From NCBI GenBank assembly GCA_002499445.1, contig DALS01000060.1, forward strand, positions 43,869 through 107,868: a stretch of 64,000 nt of DNA. The letters are read 5' to 3'. Positions 19,711 to 28,024 of the stretch are shown here, piece after piece. The first letter of the stretch is position 1. Each line of letters starts with the position of its first letter. The position numbers and the translations under genes were made by a program. This stretch comes from Methanosarcina sp. UBA293. GTDB lineage: Archaea; Halobacteriota; Methanosarcinia; Methanosarcinales; Methanosarcinaceae. The notes beneath the pieces were generated by a model that saw nothing but the letters and a program-made list of their open reading frames with translations, ran no database searches and was not told where the DNA came from.

Positions 19711-19919
19711 AGTATGACTTGCGTTCTCATCTTTTTAACACCCCACTGGCAAACAAAACTATTTCGGAACATACTCCACAGTAAAGTGATAGAAAGAGAA
19801 ACTCGCAACCCATGAGTCAAAGTACCTCAAAACTCTTCCCCAACTAAAGCAAAGTGAGTCTCTTAAATACCTAAATATCGTTTGGAACTCCAAGGTTTTT
19901 TTGGGTGAGAACGCGACCT
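19711..19919 (+). ncRNA. candidate structured RNA, copy 1
   Basis: This lies in a 1.2-kb gene-free region after tRNA-Leu. A TATA box (TTATATA, 19692-19698) precedes AGTATGACTTGCGTTCTCATC by a fixed 19 bp, as in copy 2. The 5' GCGTTCTCATC (19721-19731) pairs with the 3' GGTGAGAACGC (19904-19914) over 11 bp, closing a ~195-nt domain. Inside, AAGAG (19794-19798) pairs with CTCTT (19833-19837), and ACTC (19801-19804) with GAGT (19814-19817) around the loop GCAACCCAT. No sensible reading frame fits. The same three stems recur in copy 2 while the intervening sequence diverges, which argues for selection on RNA structure. Function unknown. Confidence 0.65.
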
Positions 19920-20204
19920 AATTTTAAAAGAAATTTCAGGAATTTTATGATTCCTATTAATAAATAATCCAGTTAAAACTAGTTTTTATTAAGAGATCCT
20001 TAGACTGAATTCGATGAATCAGTCCTATTAAGCTAGTTAATCTATTTTTCATGTCAACCGAATAATCAGCTGTAATATCTACATCTGTACTTGTAGTTCA
20101 ATGATATAAAGTTAAACCAATGAAGAAAAGCTAGACTATCATCCCAATAAAATAAGGCTAAAACAATATTATTTATTAAAAATATTATATATAGTCAGAA
20201 CCTA

Positions 20205-20409
20205 GTATGACTTGCGTTCTCATCTACAGGACCACATAGCAAGACCTATTCCACAAGAAATATTTCAACGCCTACTCCAAAAAACTACATTAAAAATGAA
20301 GAGATAATAAGCTCGCAACCCGTGAGTCCAGTACCAAACCTCTTCCTGAACAAGATCTATAAGTGCCGTTCGGAACTTCCAGAATTTTTCCAGATGAGAA
20401 CGTAACCTT
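20205..20409 (+). ncRNA. candidate structured RNA, copy 2
   Basis: Paralogue of the upstream RNA, starting about 490 bp downstream of it. TTATATATA (20186-20194) stands 19 bp before AGTATGACTTGCG. The closing stem GCGTTCTCATCT (20215-20226) pairs with AGATGAGAACGT (20393-20404) over 12 bp; one end pair is G-U here but G-C in copy 1. GAAGAG (20299-20304) pairs with CTCTTC (20341-20346), and GCTC (20312-20315) with GAGT (20325-20328) around GCAACCCGT. The loop GCAACCC, the AGTACC box and the CTCTTCC box are shared; most other bases differ. Confidence 0.65.
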
Positions 20410-20489
20410 TCATCTAAACAAGTTAAAGTTAAAATTTTCAAGCTAGTAAAAATATTGAAGATAAAAATAGTAAAATGATAATAGAGTTG

Positions 20490-20679
20490 TTATATGGATA
20501 TTGTCTCACTCTTTTGCCGCTTGAAAATTCCGGTTACTTCACCTTCCTCATTAATATCGTTTCTTATCAAAACCAATTCCCAGCCCTCATTTCCTATTCT
20601 CTCAAGTTCGCCCATCAACTGTGGCAAGTTAAAGCCATCAAGCTTGCGAGAATCATATTCCCATAGATGTATCGTTCAA
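20490..20679 (-). pseudogene. DUF4177-like small protein, start disrupted by a probable frameshift
   Basis: On the minus strand one frame reads WEYDSRKLDGFNLPQLMGEL then ERIGNEGWELVLIRND and IFKRQK, which fits the small DUF4177 family (about 55-65 residues, W-E-Y start and N-E-G-W-E-L core). The frame ends at TAA 20490-20492. It has no ATG, GTG or TTG: TGA stands at 20676-20678, four codons before CTA TGG. A good GGAGG site (20684-20688) sits properly spaced before TTG (20677-20679), but that start is one base out of frame with the conserved part. A one-base indel near 20665-20675 would explain this; an ATA start is the alternative. Confidence 0.55.
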
Positions 20680-20874
20680 CACCCCTCCAGTTAACGATAA
20701 TGATAATCTTTTAATCTTTATATTGAGGTAAAACTATAAATAATCCAAACAAAAAGAAAAAAACGATTAGGTATTCGCCTCAGATACAGCTACCTCTCTT
20801 TTTCTTTAAATCTATTTACTCGGAATTATAAATTAACAAGTAAGGGATTTATGAAGTCATCAATTTCCATTAAA

Positions 20875-23211
20875 TCAGAATTTTTTCATTTTAAGGTCTT
20901 TTATTAAGGATGATTTCTTTTTCTCAACCTTTTCCAGAAGTGCTTTTCCAAGGTTCGAGTATTCTTTTTCCACATTCTTTTCTTTTTTCATAGTTTTCTG
21001 AGCAAAGATAACTTCCTCTTCTTTACTTTCTAAAAGATTTAAAAATGTGTCAAAAGCTAAAATAGAGGTTTGAAGCAGTTTTTTCTGTCCTGACAGATCG
21101 CCAGGGGAGAGATTTCCTGCGCGCCTGAGAAGCCCTGCAAACTGTTTGAAGATCTCAAGAAGTTTCTGGTTTTCACCCAGCTCCATGACTTCATCGGTCA
21201 TTTTCGAAAGGTATCGCTCACTTTCAAGTTTTACTATGCCAGGTCTGTCACTGAAAAGAATGAATAAAAGGGCCTGATAAAAAGGATGATAGAACTCTGG
21301 GATATGGAAGCCAATAGGGGCTTCGGATGCTCTTTTAAAGTAATTGACGGCTTCTTTCAGCCCGAAAATATAAGTTGCCTCATTTTCTGCTTTTAATGCC
21401 CTCCAGAGAGAAGCCCTTCCAAGCGAACGGAAAGCATATCTTCGAACATAAACGTACGGATTGTCAGTGAGCGCTTGCAGGTCTCTCCAAGCCTGGGTTT
21501 TATCAGGCACATGGAAAAAAGCAGGCCCAAGCGCCCGTGTTGCCCCTCTTTGCACAAAGCTATCGGTATGGTTTGAAAGTCTAAACAGGTCTTTCCAGCC
21601 TTTTTCTTTATCGGGAATCTCTTTATAGCCTGAAGACAGGGCAAGAACAGCTCCTTTCCGAACTTCCCTGTCTTCAACTGATGCAAGCCTTACAAGTTCG
21701 TCCCAGGCTGCCTGTTTATCTTCAAGATAAGCAAAAGCAGCAGCAAGAAGTTCTGCTGCTCTCTTTCGAAGCTGGGAGTCTTGGCTTTCAGTAAGCTTGA
21801 CAAGGTCAAAAAAAGCTGTGGATTTATCCACAATTGCTGGAAAAACATCAGAAAGTAGGTTTGCAGCATCTTTTCTGGTGCCTGTGTCCTCATCCCTGGT
21901 AAGGTTAAGAAGTTCGTCCCAGATATCCTGCGTTCTGTCGGTATATCGTGAATAAGCAGCAAGCAGAGCTTCTATTGAGTCTCTTCGCCTCTGGAAATCC
22001 GAGTCCGAACTCAGGTTAATAAGCCTGTGTATAACTTCCTCTTTATCCGGAAGACCAGAACCTGACCTGGTAAACAGGTCTGCCATATCTTTTTTTCGTA
22101 TGTATCCCATGTTATTAATTTTAAGCCCAGAAAAGTCAGATGCAAGCTTTTTATGATCTTTTTCTATAACATGCATGTTATCTGATTCTTCTTTTTTCCC
22201 TGAAAAGCTAGGACTTAATGGACTAACCACGTCCTTCTGGAGAAAAATGTCTCTCTCTAGCACAGATTCATAACCGATTTCAGGTCTACTTTTTATCTCC
22301 GGTTTACTTTCATAAAGTTCACTTTCAGGCTCACATTCAGGTTTACTTTTTATTTCAGACTTATATTTTATCCCGGATTTAATTCGTTCTCCTGACTTGC
22401 CACTTTCTCCGAATTTACCATTTTCCCCAAACTTGCAAATTTCTTCTGACTCCCTTTTTTCCCAAGGTTTAATTTTGTCTACAAATTCGCATTTCTCCCA
22501 TGGCTTATCTAGCTCTCCGGAGTTACATTTCCCCATCTTGCCTTTATTCTCTTCTAGCATTTGCACATAGGCAACTCCAGGAACTCGTGCAGCTTGCTCC
22601 CTGACTTTTTCATCGGCAGACTCGGTAGCCAGCTTCAGTACCTCATTCCAGGCTTCTTCTTTTTCTTCATCCGCCAGCTCCGTAAAGACAAAGCTTAAAA
22701 GCGAAGCTGACTTCTCCCGCACATAAAAATACTCCGAAGCTGCCATCTCAAGCAGGTTTCTCCAAACCTGCTGTTTATCAGGATTTTCCTTGATTAAATA
22801 ATAAAGCGAGCTGATGATTACCCTCTTTACATCTTCCATGCTTGACCTGGAGTTAATCAGCCCAGCAAGATCTCTCCAGGCCTTGTTTTTGTCCGGCATG
22901 AGAGTAAAAACACTGACTAAAGCATTAGCTGCAGCCGTCATTACCGATTCTTCCGGATAAGCTGTCAGATTAAGAAATTTATCCCATACTAGCTCCCTAT
23001 CCAGCACATTTGGAAAAACCGTTACAAGGGAATTCACAGCTTCTACCCGAACTACATCATCTTCATCTGAACAAAGCCTTAATAGATCTTCAAAAGCTTG
23101 CTTTCGGTCAGGTAATGCCTCGAAAATGGATCCCAGCTGTTTTGCAGCTTTTATTCTCTCATCGGAAACCTCACTGAAAGTTTTATTGTGTATCTCTAAC
23201 TGCTTACTCAA
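20875..23211 (-). CDS. HEAT-type repeat protein with low-complexity linker, 778 aa
   Basis: A large soluble scaffold-like protein. Residues ~1-215 and ~370-600 are built of HEAT/PBS-lyase-type helical repeats of about 40 residues with the recurring pattern DK..AW.DL..L....D..VR..AA.AL, seen as DKNKAWRDLAGLI, DKEKGWKDLFRLS and DKTQAWRDLQALT. Between them (~225-345) is a Lys/Glu/Ser-rich low-complexity linker with repeats such as FGENGKFGESGKSGE. The C-terminal ~180 residues are helical and Lys-rich at the end. The start is TTG at 23209-23211 with GGTGGGAAT upstream. No catalytic motif is visible; HEAT arrays normally mediate protein binding. It is one of three unrelated repeat proteins within 14 kb. 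Confidence 0.8.
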   Translation of the reverse strand: MSKQLEIHNKTFSEVSDERIKAAKQLGSIFEALPDRKQAFEDLLRLCSDEDDVVRVEAVNSLVTVFPNVLDRELVWDKFLNLTAYPEESVMTAAANALVSVFTLMPDKNKAWRDLAGLINSRSSMEDVKRVIISSLYYLIKENPDKQQVWRNLLEMAASEYFYVREKSASLLSFVFTELADEEKEEAWNEVLKLATESADEKVREQAARVPGVAYVQMLEENKGKMGKCNSGELDKPWEKCEFVDKIKPWEKRESEEICKFGENGKFGESGKSGERIKSGIKYKSEIKSKPECEPESELYESKPEIKSRPEIGYESVLERDIFLQKDVVSPLSPSFSGKKEESDNMHVIEKDHKKLASDFSGLKINNMGYIRKKDMADLFTRSGSGLPDKEEVIHRLINLSSDSDFQRRRDSIEALLAAYSRYTDRTQDIWDELLNLTRDEDTGTRKDAANLLSDVFPAIVDKSTAFFDLVKLTESQDSQLRKRAAELLAAAFAYLEDKQAAWDELVRLASVEDREVRKGAVLALSSGYKEIPDKEKGWKDLFRLSNHTDSFVQRGATRALGPAFFHVPDKTQAWRDLQALTDNPYVYVRRYAFRSLGRASLWRALKAENEATYIFGLKEAVNYFKRASEAPIGFHIPEFYHPFYQALLFILFSDRPGIVKLESERYLSKMTDEVMELGENQKLLEIFKQFAGLLRRAGNLSPGDLSGQKKLLQTSILAFDTFLNLLESKEEEVIFAQKTMKKEKNVEKEYSNLGKALLEKVEKKKSSLIKDLKMKKF

Positions 23212-23415
23212 GAATTCCCACCAACTTCTGCTCTAACGCCTTATTATTTTCAAGATTTCTTATCTACAATATTCCAATCTGGCAGGTTTCCTCTTATATG
23301 TATTGATTCTCGATTTTAGCTGGCAGTAAAAATAATTAAGGAAAAGAGTTTAGATTGGCTCAAAAATAGATAGCAAATAACTACTGATGAGAGAATTAAA
23401 ATAAGAAGACGAAAA

Positions 23416-23446
23416 ATAATGAATGAATGAATGAATAAATGAATGA
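23416..23446 (+). repeat. (ATGA)n tract at the SMR gene start
   Basis: About seven tandem AATGAATG-type units (one AATA variant) run into the start codon of the SMR gene at 23443. The units offer several ATG triplets in shifting frames. Slippage here could move the start or alter leader length. Confidence 0.7.
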
Positions 23447-23769
23447 ATTCTTATTACCTGCTTTTGCTGGCAATTGTATTCGAAGTCTGTGGGACTACAT
23501 GTATGAAACTTTCCCTGGGCTTTTCAAGACTTCTTCCTTCGATTTTGATCTTCGTTTTTTATGGGATCAGTTTTTTCTTTTTTACCCTAGCCCTTAAAGG
23601 TATAGATGTAAGCATTGCATATGCAATCTGGGCAGGGCTCGGAACCGCGCTCATCACTGTGGTCGGAATTTTCTGGTTCAGGGAGCCTGTTAATTTTCTA
23701 AAAATGATTTCTCTCTTTATTGTCGTGGTAGGGGTAATCGGGCTCAATCTCAGTGATAGAATAACCTGA
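23443..23769 (+). CDS. small multidrug resistance (SMR) family transporter
   Basis: A 108-residue inner-membrane protein with four hydrophobic helices, the SMR size and layout. The essential membrane Glu lies in TM1 (LLAIVFEVCGTTCMKLS), and the family motif YAIWAGLGTALIT forms TM3, followed by GIFWFREPVNFLK. Members exchange protons for cationic drugs, guanidinium or polyamines; which applies cannot be read here. The start ATG is embedded in an ATGA tract without a clear ribosome site, so expression may be sensitive to tract length. The gene stands alone, convergent to nothing close by. Confidence 0.9.
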   Translation: MNSYYLLLLAIVFEVCGTTCMKLSLGFSRLLPSILIFVFYGISFFFFTLALKGIDVSIAYAIWAGLGTALITVVGIFWFREPVNFLKMISLFIVVVGVIGLNLSDRIT

Positions 23770-24607
23770 AAATAGTTATTTCAGCCTGAAAGCAATTTTC
23801 GTGGAGATATTTTTCTCCTGAAAACACCAACTTAAATATAAGAAAGGGATTTCAGGCAGCCCCTGAAACCGCCCTCAGGGAGTGCCTGAAAGCTTCTTCC
23901 GTGGAAGGAATAAAGCCTCACTTATGGTATTTGAATTCGTTTTGCTACCACTCACTGCACTCAGGTTTTTCATTCCAACAACCTACTTTTGTAGGTCTGA
24001 CTTATTAATGGCCTCTGCTGCAGTGTTCTGAAAGGAATCAGAGTAAGCGACGTTATTCTAAAGCAGCAGAAGCGCAATGTATTTTCTTCCACTTTTAAGA
24101 CTTTTTTCTTTAAATTCTAAATACTTCGAATTCCGGTTTAGCTTCCCAATTTTTGACTTTACTCATTAGGGAGGCGCGCCAGGAATAAATCTCAAATTGT
24201 AAAATTAGAATATAAGTATACTTTTTTCAATAGTCTCTGAATTGTTCCTTGCCAGAGATTTTAAAACTTGATAATACTTTATTTCCCTTTATATAAAACG
24301 ATGGGAATTTAAGATTAAAAGATAATATATAAGAATCCTTATTCTAATTAAAAAATAGCTTTTAAACATAAATAAAGCTTTTAAATTATTTTTCATCCTC
24401 TTATTCTCGAATATACCTGTTAAGATTTTGAAAAGAATAAATAAACCGATATATCTATCTCAATAGACTCGGCTGTCAATCTACGACCTCAAACTTGCGT
24501 AAAGAACCTGAATAAGCCGGCTGGATCCAACTTGAAGCAGAATGTGAGATTTAAATCAAAAAATAAAAGAAATAAATAAAGAAACTCCGTTTCTTTGAAA
24601 AAAGTAC
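23770..24607. other. 838-bp intergenic region
   Basis: No gene is supported. Two small dyads are present: CCCTGA-N8-TCAGGG near 23860-23882 and CCTAC-TTTT-GTAGG near 23981-23997. A GGCGCGCC octamer at about 24172 is rare for this A+T-rich DNA. Nothing else is recognised. Confidence 0.5.
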
Positions 24608-24817
24608 TTACTTTTCAGTTTTTGAATAGATTTCCTTAACTCTTCCAACTTGGCCATCCATTAATTGAACTTTTATCCCATGCGGATGAGTTGAAGAATT
24701 GGTTAATATTCGTTTTACAATGCCTCGGGTAATTTTTCCGGTTCTCTGGTCTTGTTTTAAGACAATCCCTACCTTCATCCCTTCTTTAATGTTTGCTCTG
24801 ATCTTACCACTGCTCAT
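24608..24817 (-). CDS. YwbE family protein (DUF2196)
   Basis: A 69-residue basic protein, MSSGKIRANIKEGMKVGIVL then KQDQRTGKITRGIVKRILTN and HGIKVQLMDGQVGRVKEI. This is the full length and pattern of the YwbE/DUF2196 family, which has a small beta-barrel fold of unknown function, possibly nucleic-acid binding. I start at ATG 24815-24817, where the family begins; an in-frame Met at 24913 would add an unrelated hydrophobic extension. No strong ribosome site is seen. It lies just downstream of, and on the same strand as, the repeat protein, with an about 135-bp gap. Confidence 0.8.
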   Translation of the reverse strand: MSSGKIRANIKEGMKVGIVLKQDQRTGKITRGIVKRILTNSSTHPHGIKVQLMDGQVGRVKEIYSKTEK

Positions 24818-24952
24818 GGCAGAAAGTAAATTTAGAGTTATATAAAAGTGTGCGTGGACAGAAGCAAAAATTGCAGCGGCAAGGGAAAAGATGGAAAAGC
24901 TCAGGCAGTCCATTCTTTCAAAGACTTTCAGGGTTTTTCCATAACTTCTTCT

Positions 24953-26353
24953 TTAATGCCTTTCCAGTTCATCAAGATATGTAGCAAGCGAAGATAGAGC
25001 TTCAGCTTTTTGACACTCTGATTTAATCAAGGATGCCAGAATAAGGGCATTCTCAAGAATTTCTTTTCTTCGTGGTTCATCCAAGTATGGAAGAACGTAT
25101 GAGAGGGCTTCGGGCCTCATATCTTTATCCTTAAGATTGAATGCCAATTCAAGGGCGTGCTCTATAACTTCTTCTTTTTCCTGCCCATTCAGGTACGGAA
25201 TAAGAAAAGAAAGTGCTTGTACCTTTTGATAGTCAGAGTAAACCACCGTTACCAATTCAAGGGCTTTTTCAATAACCGTTTTATTTCTCGAACCGTAAAG
25301 ATGCGGAGTGAGCGAGGAAAGGATCTGGAACTTTGCATCCCCGTATTTAAGGTAGAAGGAGGAGCCAAGGACGTTTTCTATAAACTCCTTTTTGCTTGGC
25401 CCTCTGAGGTGAGGGAGGAACGAAGAAAGAACAAGTCCTCTTTCATCTTCATCTTGGATATGGGATGCAGAGTCAAGGGCTTTTTCGATAAGTTTGGCTT
25501 TCTTTGGACCATTCAAATAGGGTATAACCATGGAAAGAGCCTGCGCTCTTAGGTCTCCATATTGGATCCTGGAGGCAAAATCAAGGGCTTTTTCCATGAT
25601 TTCATCTTTATTTGGTCCCTCTAGGCGAGAGATAAGCGATAGAAAGAACTGAGTCTTTTGAGACTCGTTTTGAAGTTCAACATCGGCTTTTGCAAAGTTC
25701 GTTTTTACAAGGTTGGTTTTTGCAACTTCAGCTCTTGCAAAATCAGTTCTTGCGATTTGTCTAATATCTGCGATTTGTTCAATTCGTAAGGTGCTGGCAC
25801 TTTTTTTGCCTACAGTTCCCAAACCCTGATCAGGTTTTTCGATACCTGACACTTCAAATCGCTCAGGAACCTGAGAATTAACATTTCTTGCTACGAATGC
25901 CTCAAGCAGCTTGTTTAATTCTTCAAATACTCGGATTCTATCAATCAAAGTTTGCTGTGGACCTTGTTGTAAGTCCTGTTTTATAATTTTGGCCAAACCA
26001 TCTTCGGTCACTAGCCTCTTTACTGATTCTTCCTCCATAGAAGATGAAATTTCTTTAGCTAAATCAGGGTTCCTTTCAAGCAACTTTAATATCTCCTGGA
26101 TCAAAACTTGCCTTACTTCAGTATCAGAGGGTGCAACAATCATATCTCTTGCAGCTTCTTGTAATTCAACACACTCTATCGAACATAATTTATCCCATAG
26201 TTTTCTTTTAGTCTCCCAAACGTCAGGTCCCACTTGTCTGCAGGCTTCTTCAGCCGCTTTTTTGGACCCGACGATCAGATAGGTGATAATAGGTTCAATA
26301 AAATCAGTTATTTTTTGCGCCAGTTGTCTAACCATTTCTTCCTGTTTCTGCAT
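24953..26353 (-). CDS. helical-repeat protein with internal pentapeptide segment, 466 aa
   Basis: The C-terminal half (~235-466) is a set of about six ~37-residue helical repeats with the pattern GP.K.E.IEKALD.AS.I.D.D.R..ALS.L.PYL. The N-terminal ~130 residues are helical and acidic. A short linker (~205-235) is a run of exact five-residue steps TDFAR, AEVAK, TNLVK, TNFAK, ADVEL, the A(D/N)LXX pattern of pentapeptide-repeat proteins. I choose ATG at 26351-26353 with GAGGCTGA upstream, rather than the GTG 21 bases earlier. No catalytic residues are seen; a protein-binding scaffold is likely. Exact function is unknown. Confidence 0.7.
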   Translation of the reverse strand: MQKQEEMVRQLAQKITDFIEPIITYLIVGSKKAAEEACRQVGPDVWETKRKLWDKLCSIECVELQEAARDMIVAPSDTEVRQVLIQEILKLLERNPDLAKEISSSMEEESVKRLVTEDGLAKIIKQDLQQGPQQTLIDRIRVFEELNKLLEAFVARNVNSQVPERFEVSGIEKPDQGLGTVGKKSASTLRIEQIADIRQIARTDFARAEVAKTNLVKTNFAKADVELQNESQKTQFFLSLISRLEGPNKDEIMEKALDFASRIQYGDLRAQALSMVIPYLNGPKKAKLIEKALDSASHIQDEDERGLVLSSFLPHLRGPSKKEFIENVLGSSFYLKYGDAKFQILSSLTPHLYGSRNKTVIEKALELVTVVYSDYQKVQALSFLIPYLNGQEKEEVIEHALELAFNLKDKDMRPEALSYVLPYLDEPRRKEILENALILASLIKSECQKAEALSSLATYLDELERH

Positions 26354-26704
26354 TATTTCAGCCTCTATTAACACCCTATTAACACTCTATTAACACGACA
26401 TTTTATTCTTATTTTCTATTCTGGTCTCAAAAGCCTGATGAGCAGGTTTAACCCTCACTGGATTATATATCAATGTTTACATAAATCCTATAATTCAGTA
26501 ATTATATGAATACATACTCAAAAAGTTCAATATAAATAATATAACCTGAGAATTTATTCACCATGCTTCCCAAGTGTAAACTATATACGCTTTTTCAGTT
26601 AAACAGCAGCTGAAGGCACAAAAATTTTTCTGTTTATTCAAGCTTTCATTGTTATATTCCTGAGCTTTCTACAGATACGTTTATATAATATAAGAGCTAC
26701 GGAC
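26354..26704. other. divergent promoter region between the repeat protein and zinc-ribbon gene 1
   Basis: A+T-rich. TTTATATAATATAAG near 26678-26692 is a good TATA candidate for the zinc-ribbon gene, placing transcription start near 26705-26712. The short duplication ACACCCTATTAACACTCTATTAACACG at 26371-26398 is adjacent to the repeat-protein start. No gene seen. Confidence 0.5.
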
Positions 26705-26838
26705 ATAGTGGCAGTAAAAATAAAGAGGCATATAATCTGTTATTAAAAACTTCATTTTTGTTTTTAATAAAAAGATGTATAGATCTTATTTTTATAGCAA
26801 TCTAGACGATATCCGCTATAAGCGGAGGTGAAACGAAA
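26705..26838 (+). promoter_or_regulatory. conserved two-hairpin leader, copy 1
   Basis: This leader is shared by the three zinc-ribbon genes. It begins AAAATAAAGAGGCATATAATCTGTT. Hairpin A is ATTAAAAAC (26742-26750) with GTTTTTAAT (26760-26768). Hairpin B is TCCGC-TATAA-GCGGA (26812-26826), whose 3' arm overlaps the ribosome site GGAGGTG (26824-26830). Pairing of hairpin B would mask part of the ribosome site. Confidence 0.7.
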
Positions 26839-27057
26839 ATGAGTTTTAATGACAGAGGCTCTTTCAGGGGAAGAGACAACAACCGGGGAAACAGAGACAG
26901 TAACCGGGGAGGATTCAGAGGCGGCAACAGTGGCCCAAGGGAAATGTACCCTGCAGTTTGTTCAGACTGTGGTGTAGAGACCCAGGTTCCATTCAAGCCA
27001 GCTGAAGGAAGACCGGTTTACTGCAGAGACTGCCTACCAAACCACAGAAAGTTTTAA
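26839..27057 (+). CDS. CxxC-x17-CxxC zinc-ribbon protein with RGG-like N-terminus, copy 1
   Basis: A 72-residue basic protein. Residues 1-32 are rich in Arg, Gly and Asn (SFRGRDNNRGNRDSNRGGFR), like RGG RNA-binding boxes. Residues 42-65 carry CSDC, seventeen residues, CRDC, a four-Cys zinc site, ending LPNHRKF. It has a strong GGAGGTGA site and a structured leader. It is one of three paralogues interleaved with two aIF1A genes, which hints at an RNA or translation role, probably under cold or stress control; this is inference from domain type and context only. Confidence 0.85.
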   Translation: MSFNDRGSFRGRDNNRGNRDSNRGGFRGGNSGPREMYPAVCSDCGVETQVPFKPAEGRPVYCRDCLPNHRKF

Positions 27058-27249
27058 ATCCAAAAATTTCGGATTTTTGTTTTTTATTGTTTTATAATAT
27101 CACTGGAAACCTTTCTGCAACAGGTTTCCAAACTCCATTTATTTCTATTAATGAACCCTATTACAGACTCTATTCCTTTTTGAGAAACCGCTTCTAATCT
27201 TGATGGTCGTTGTGGATTAGCCTTATATACCATAAAGATAAATTCATAT

Positions 27250-27375
27250 TTCGTAAAAATAATGAGACATATAAACTGTTATTAAAAACTCTATTTTCGT
27301 TTTTAAATAATAAGTTATATCCTATCATGTTTTTATCGATTACATGTATCCGTTACAAGCGGAGGTGAAACGAAA
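27250..27375 (+). promoter_or_regulatory. conserved two-hairpin leader, copy 2
   Basis: Second copy of the leader. TATA candidate CTTATATACC lies near 27221. Hairpin A: ATTAAAAAC (27281-27289) with GTTTTTAAAT from 27299. Hairpin B: TCCGT-TACAA-GCGGA (27349-27363), where the closing C-G of copy 1 is a U-G wobble here; the ribosome site GGAGGTG (27361-27367) again overlaps its 3' arm. Stems are kept while loops change. Confidence 0.7.
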
Positions 27376-27582
27376 ATGAGCTTTAATGACAGAGGGAATT
27401 CTTACCGTGGAGGCAATAGAAACAGCAACCGGGGAGGATTCAGAGGCGGCAACAGCGGCCCCAGAGAAATGCACAAGGTAACCTGTTCTGACTGCGGTGT
27501 TGAGACAGAAGTTCCATTCAAACCAACAGAAGGAAGACCGGTTTATTGCAGAGATTGCCTGCCTAACCACAGGAAATTCTAA
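27376..27582 (+). CDS. CxxC-x17-CxxC zinc-ribbon protein with RGG-like N-terminus, copy 2
   Basis: A 68-residue paralogue of the protein at 26839. It has an Arg/Gly/Asn-rich N-terminus (RGNSYRGGNRNSNRGGFRGG), then CSDC-x17-CRDC with VPFKPTEGRPVY between the Cys pairs and the same LPNHRKF ending. The start ATG is behind GGAGGTGAAACGAAA, identical to copy 1. The near-identity of coding and leader sequence indicates recent tandem duplication. The downstream aIF1A gene follows after 440 bp with its own leader hairpin. Confidence 0.85.
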   Translation: MSFNDRGNSYRGGNRNSNRGGFRGGNSGPREMHKVTCSDCGVETEVPFKPTEGRPVYCRDCLPNHRKF

Positions 27583-28024
27583 AGTAAAACTTTTTAAAGT
27601 AAATTCAGAGTGAAGGGTTGATCATAAAATTATCAACACCTGCTCCCTTTTTTACCTTATAACGGTAAAAGGAATCAGAATCCTAAATTTTATAAAAATC
27701 CAATATTTCTTAATCCAATATTTTTTATTTTTGCACAATTTATTTACTCTATGTAAATATATTCTAAAGAATTTGGAAGCACACTCTCAGTCTGTAAGTT
27801 AGGGAGTAAGTGAAAGTCCTCAAGGATTTTTAAAGCGCGGAAATTTCCTCAAGTTCAGGAGGTTTCACAGATCTAGATTTCTTAGAGGTTCTTTAATTCC
27901 TATCTATTTATGAACCTTAAAGTCAAAGTACCAGAGGCATTCGTAGGTAGAAAGCTTGAAAAGCCTTAAAAATCGAGCAAACACTAAAACAATAACTAAA
28001 CAAATAACATTATGAGGAATCAAC
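27583..28024 (+). promoter_or_regulatory. long leader of aIF1A copy 1 with a 10-bp hairpin
   Basis: No gene between the zinc-ribbon stop and aIF1A. GAAATTTCCT (27840-27849) pairs with AGGAGGTTTC (27857-27866), including two G-U pairs, around the loop CAAGTTC. It is a probable RNA hairpin in the untranslated leader. TGAGGAATCAAC directly precedes the CTG start at 28025. Confidence 0.5.

Larger units (their letters stand above)
19294..20489. other. gene-free region holding the paired RNA candidates
   Basis: Apart from the two RNA candidates at 19711-19919 and 20205-20409, this region contains A+T-rich DNA with no supported gene. A short direct duplication (AGTATGGTTAGTGCATTAAT, then TAGTATGGCTAGTGCATTAA) lies near 19552-19592. 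Confidence 0.6.

Noticed and set aside
20475..20694. Two plus-strand frames of 63 and 66 codons after the second RNA candidate
   Set aside because: They are antisense to a frame with clear DUF4177 similarity and have no ribosome site.
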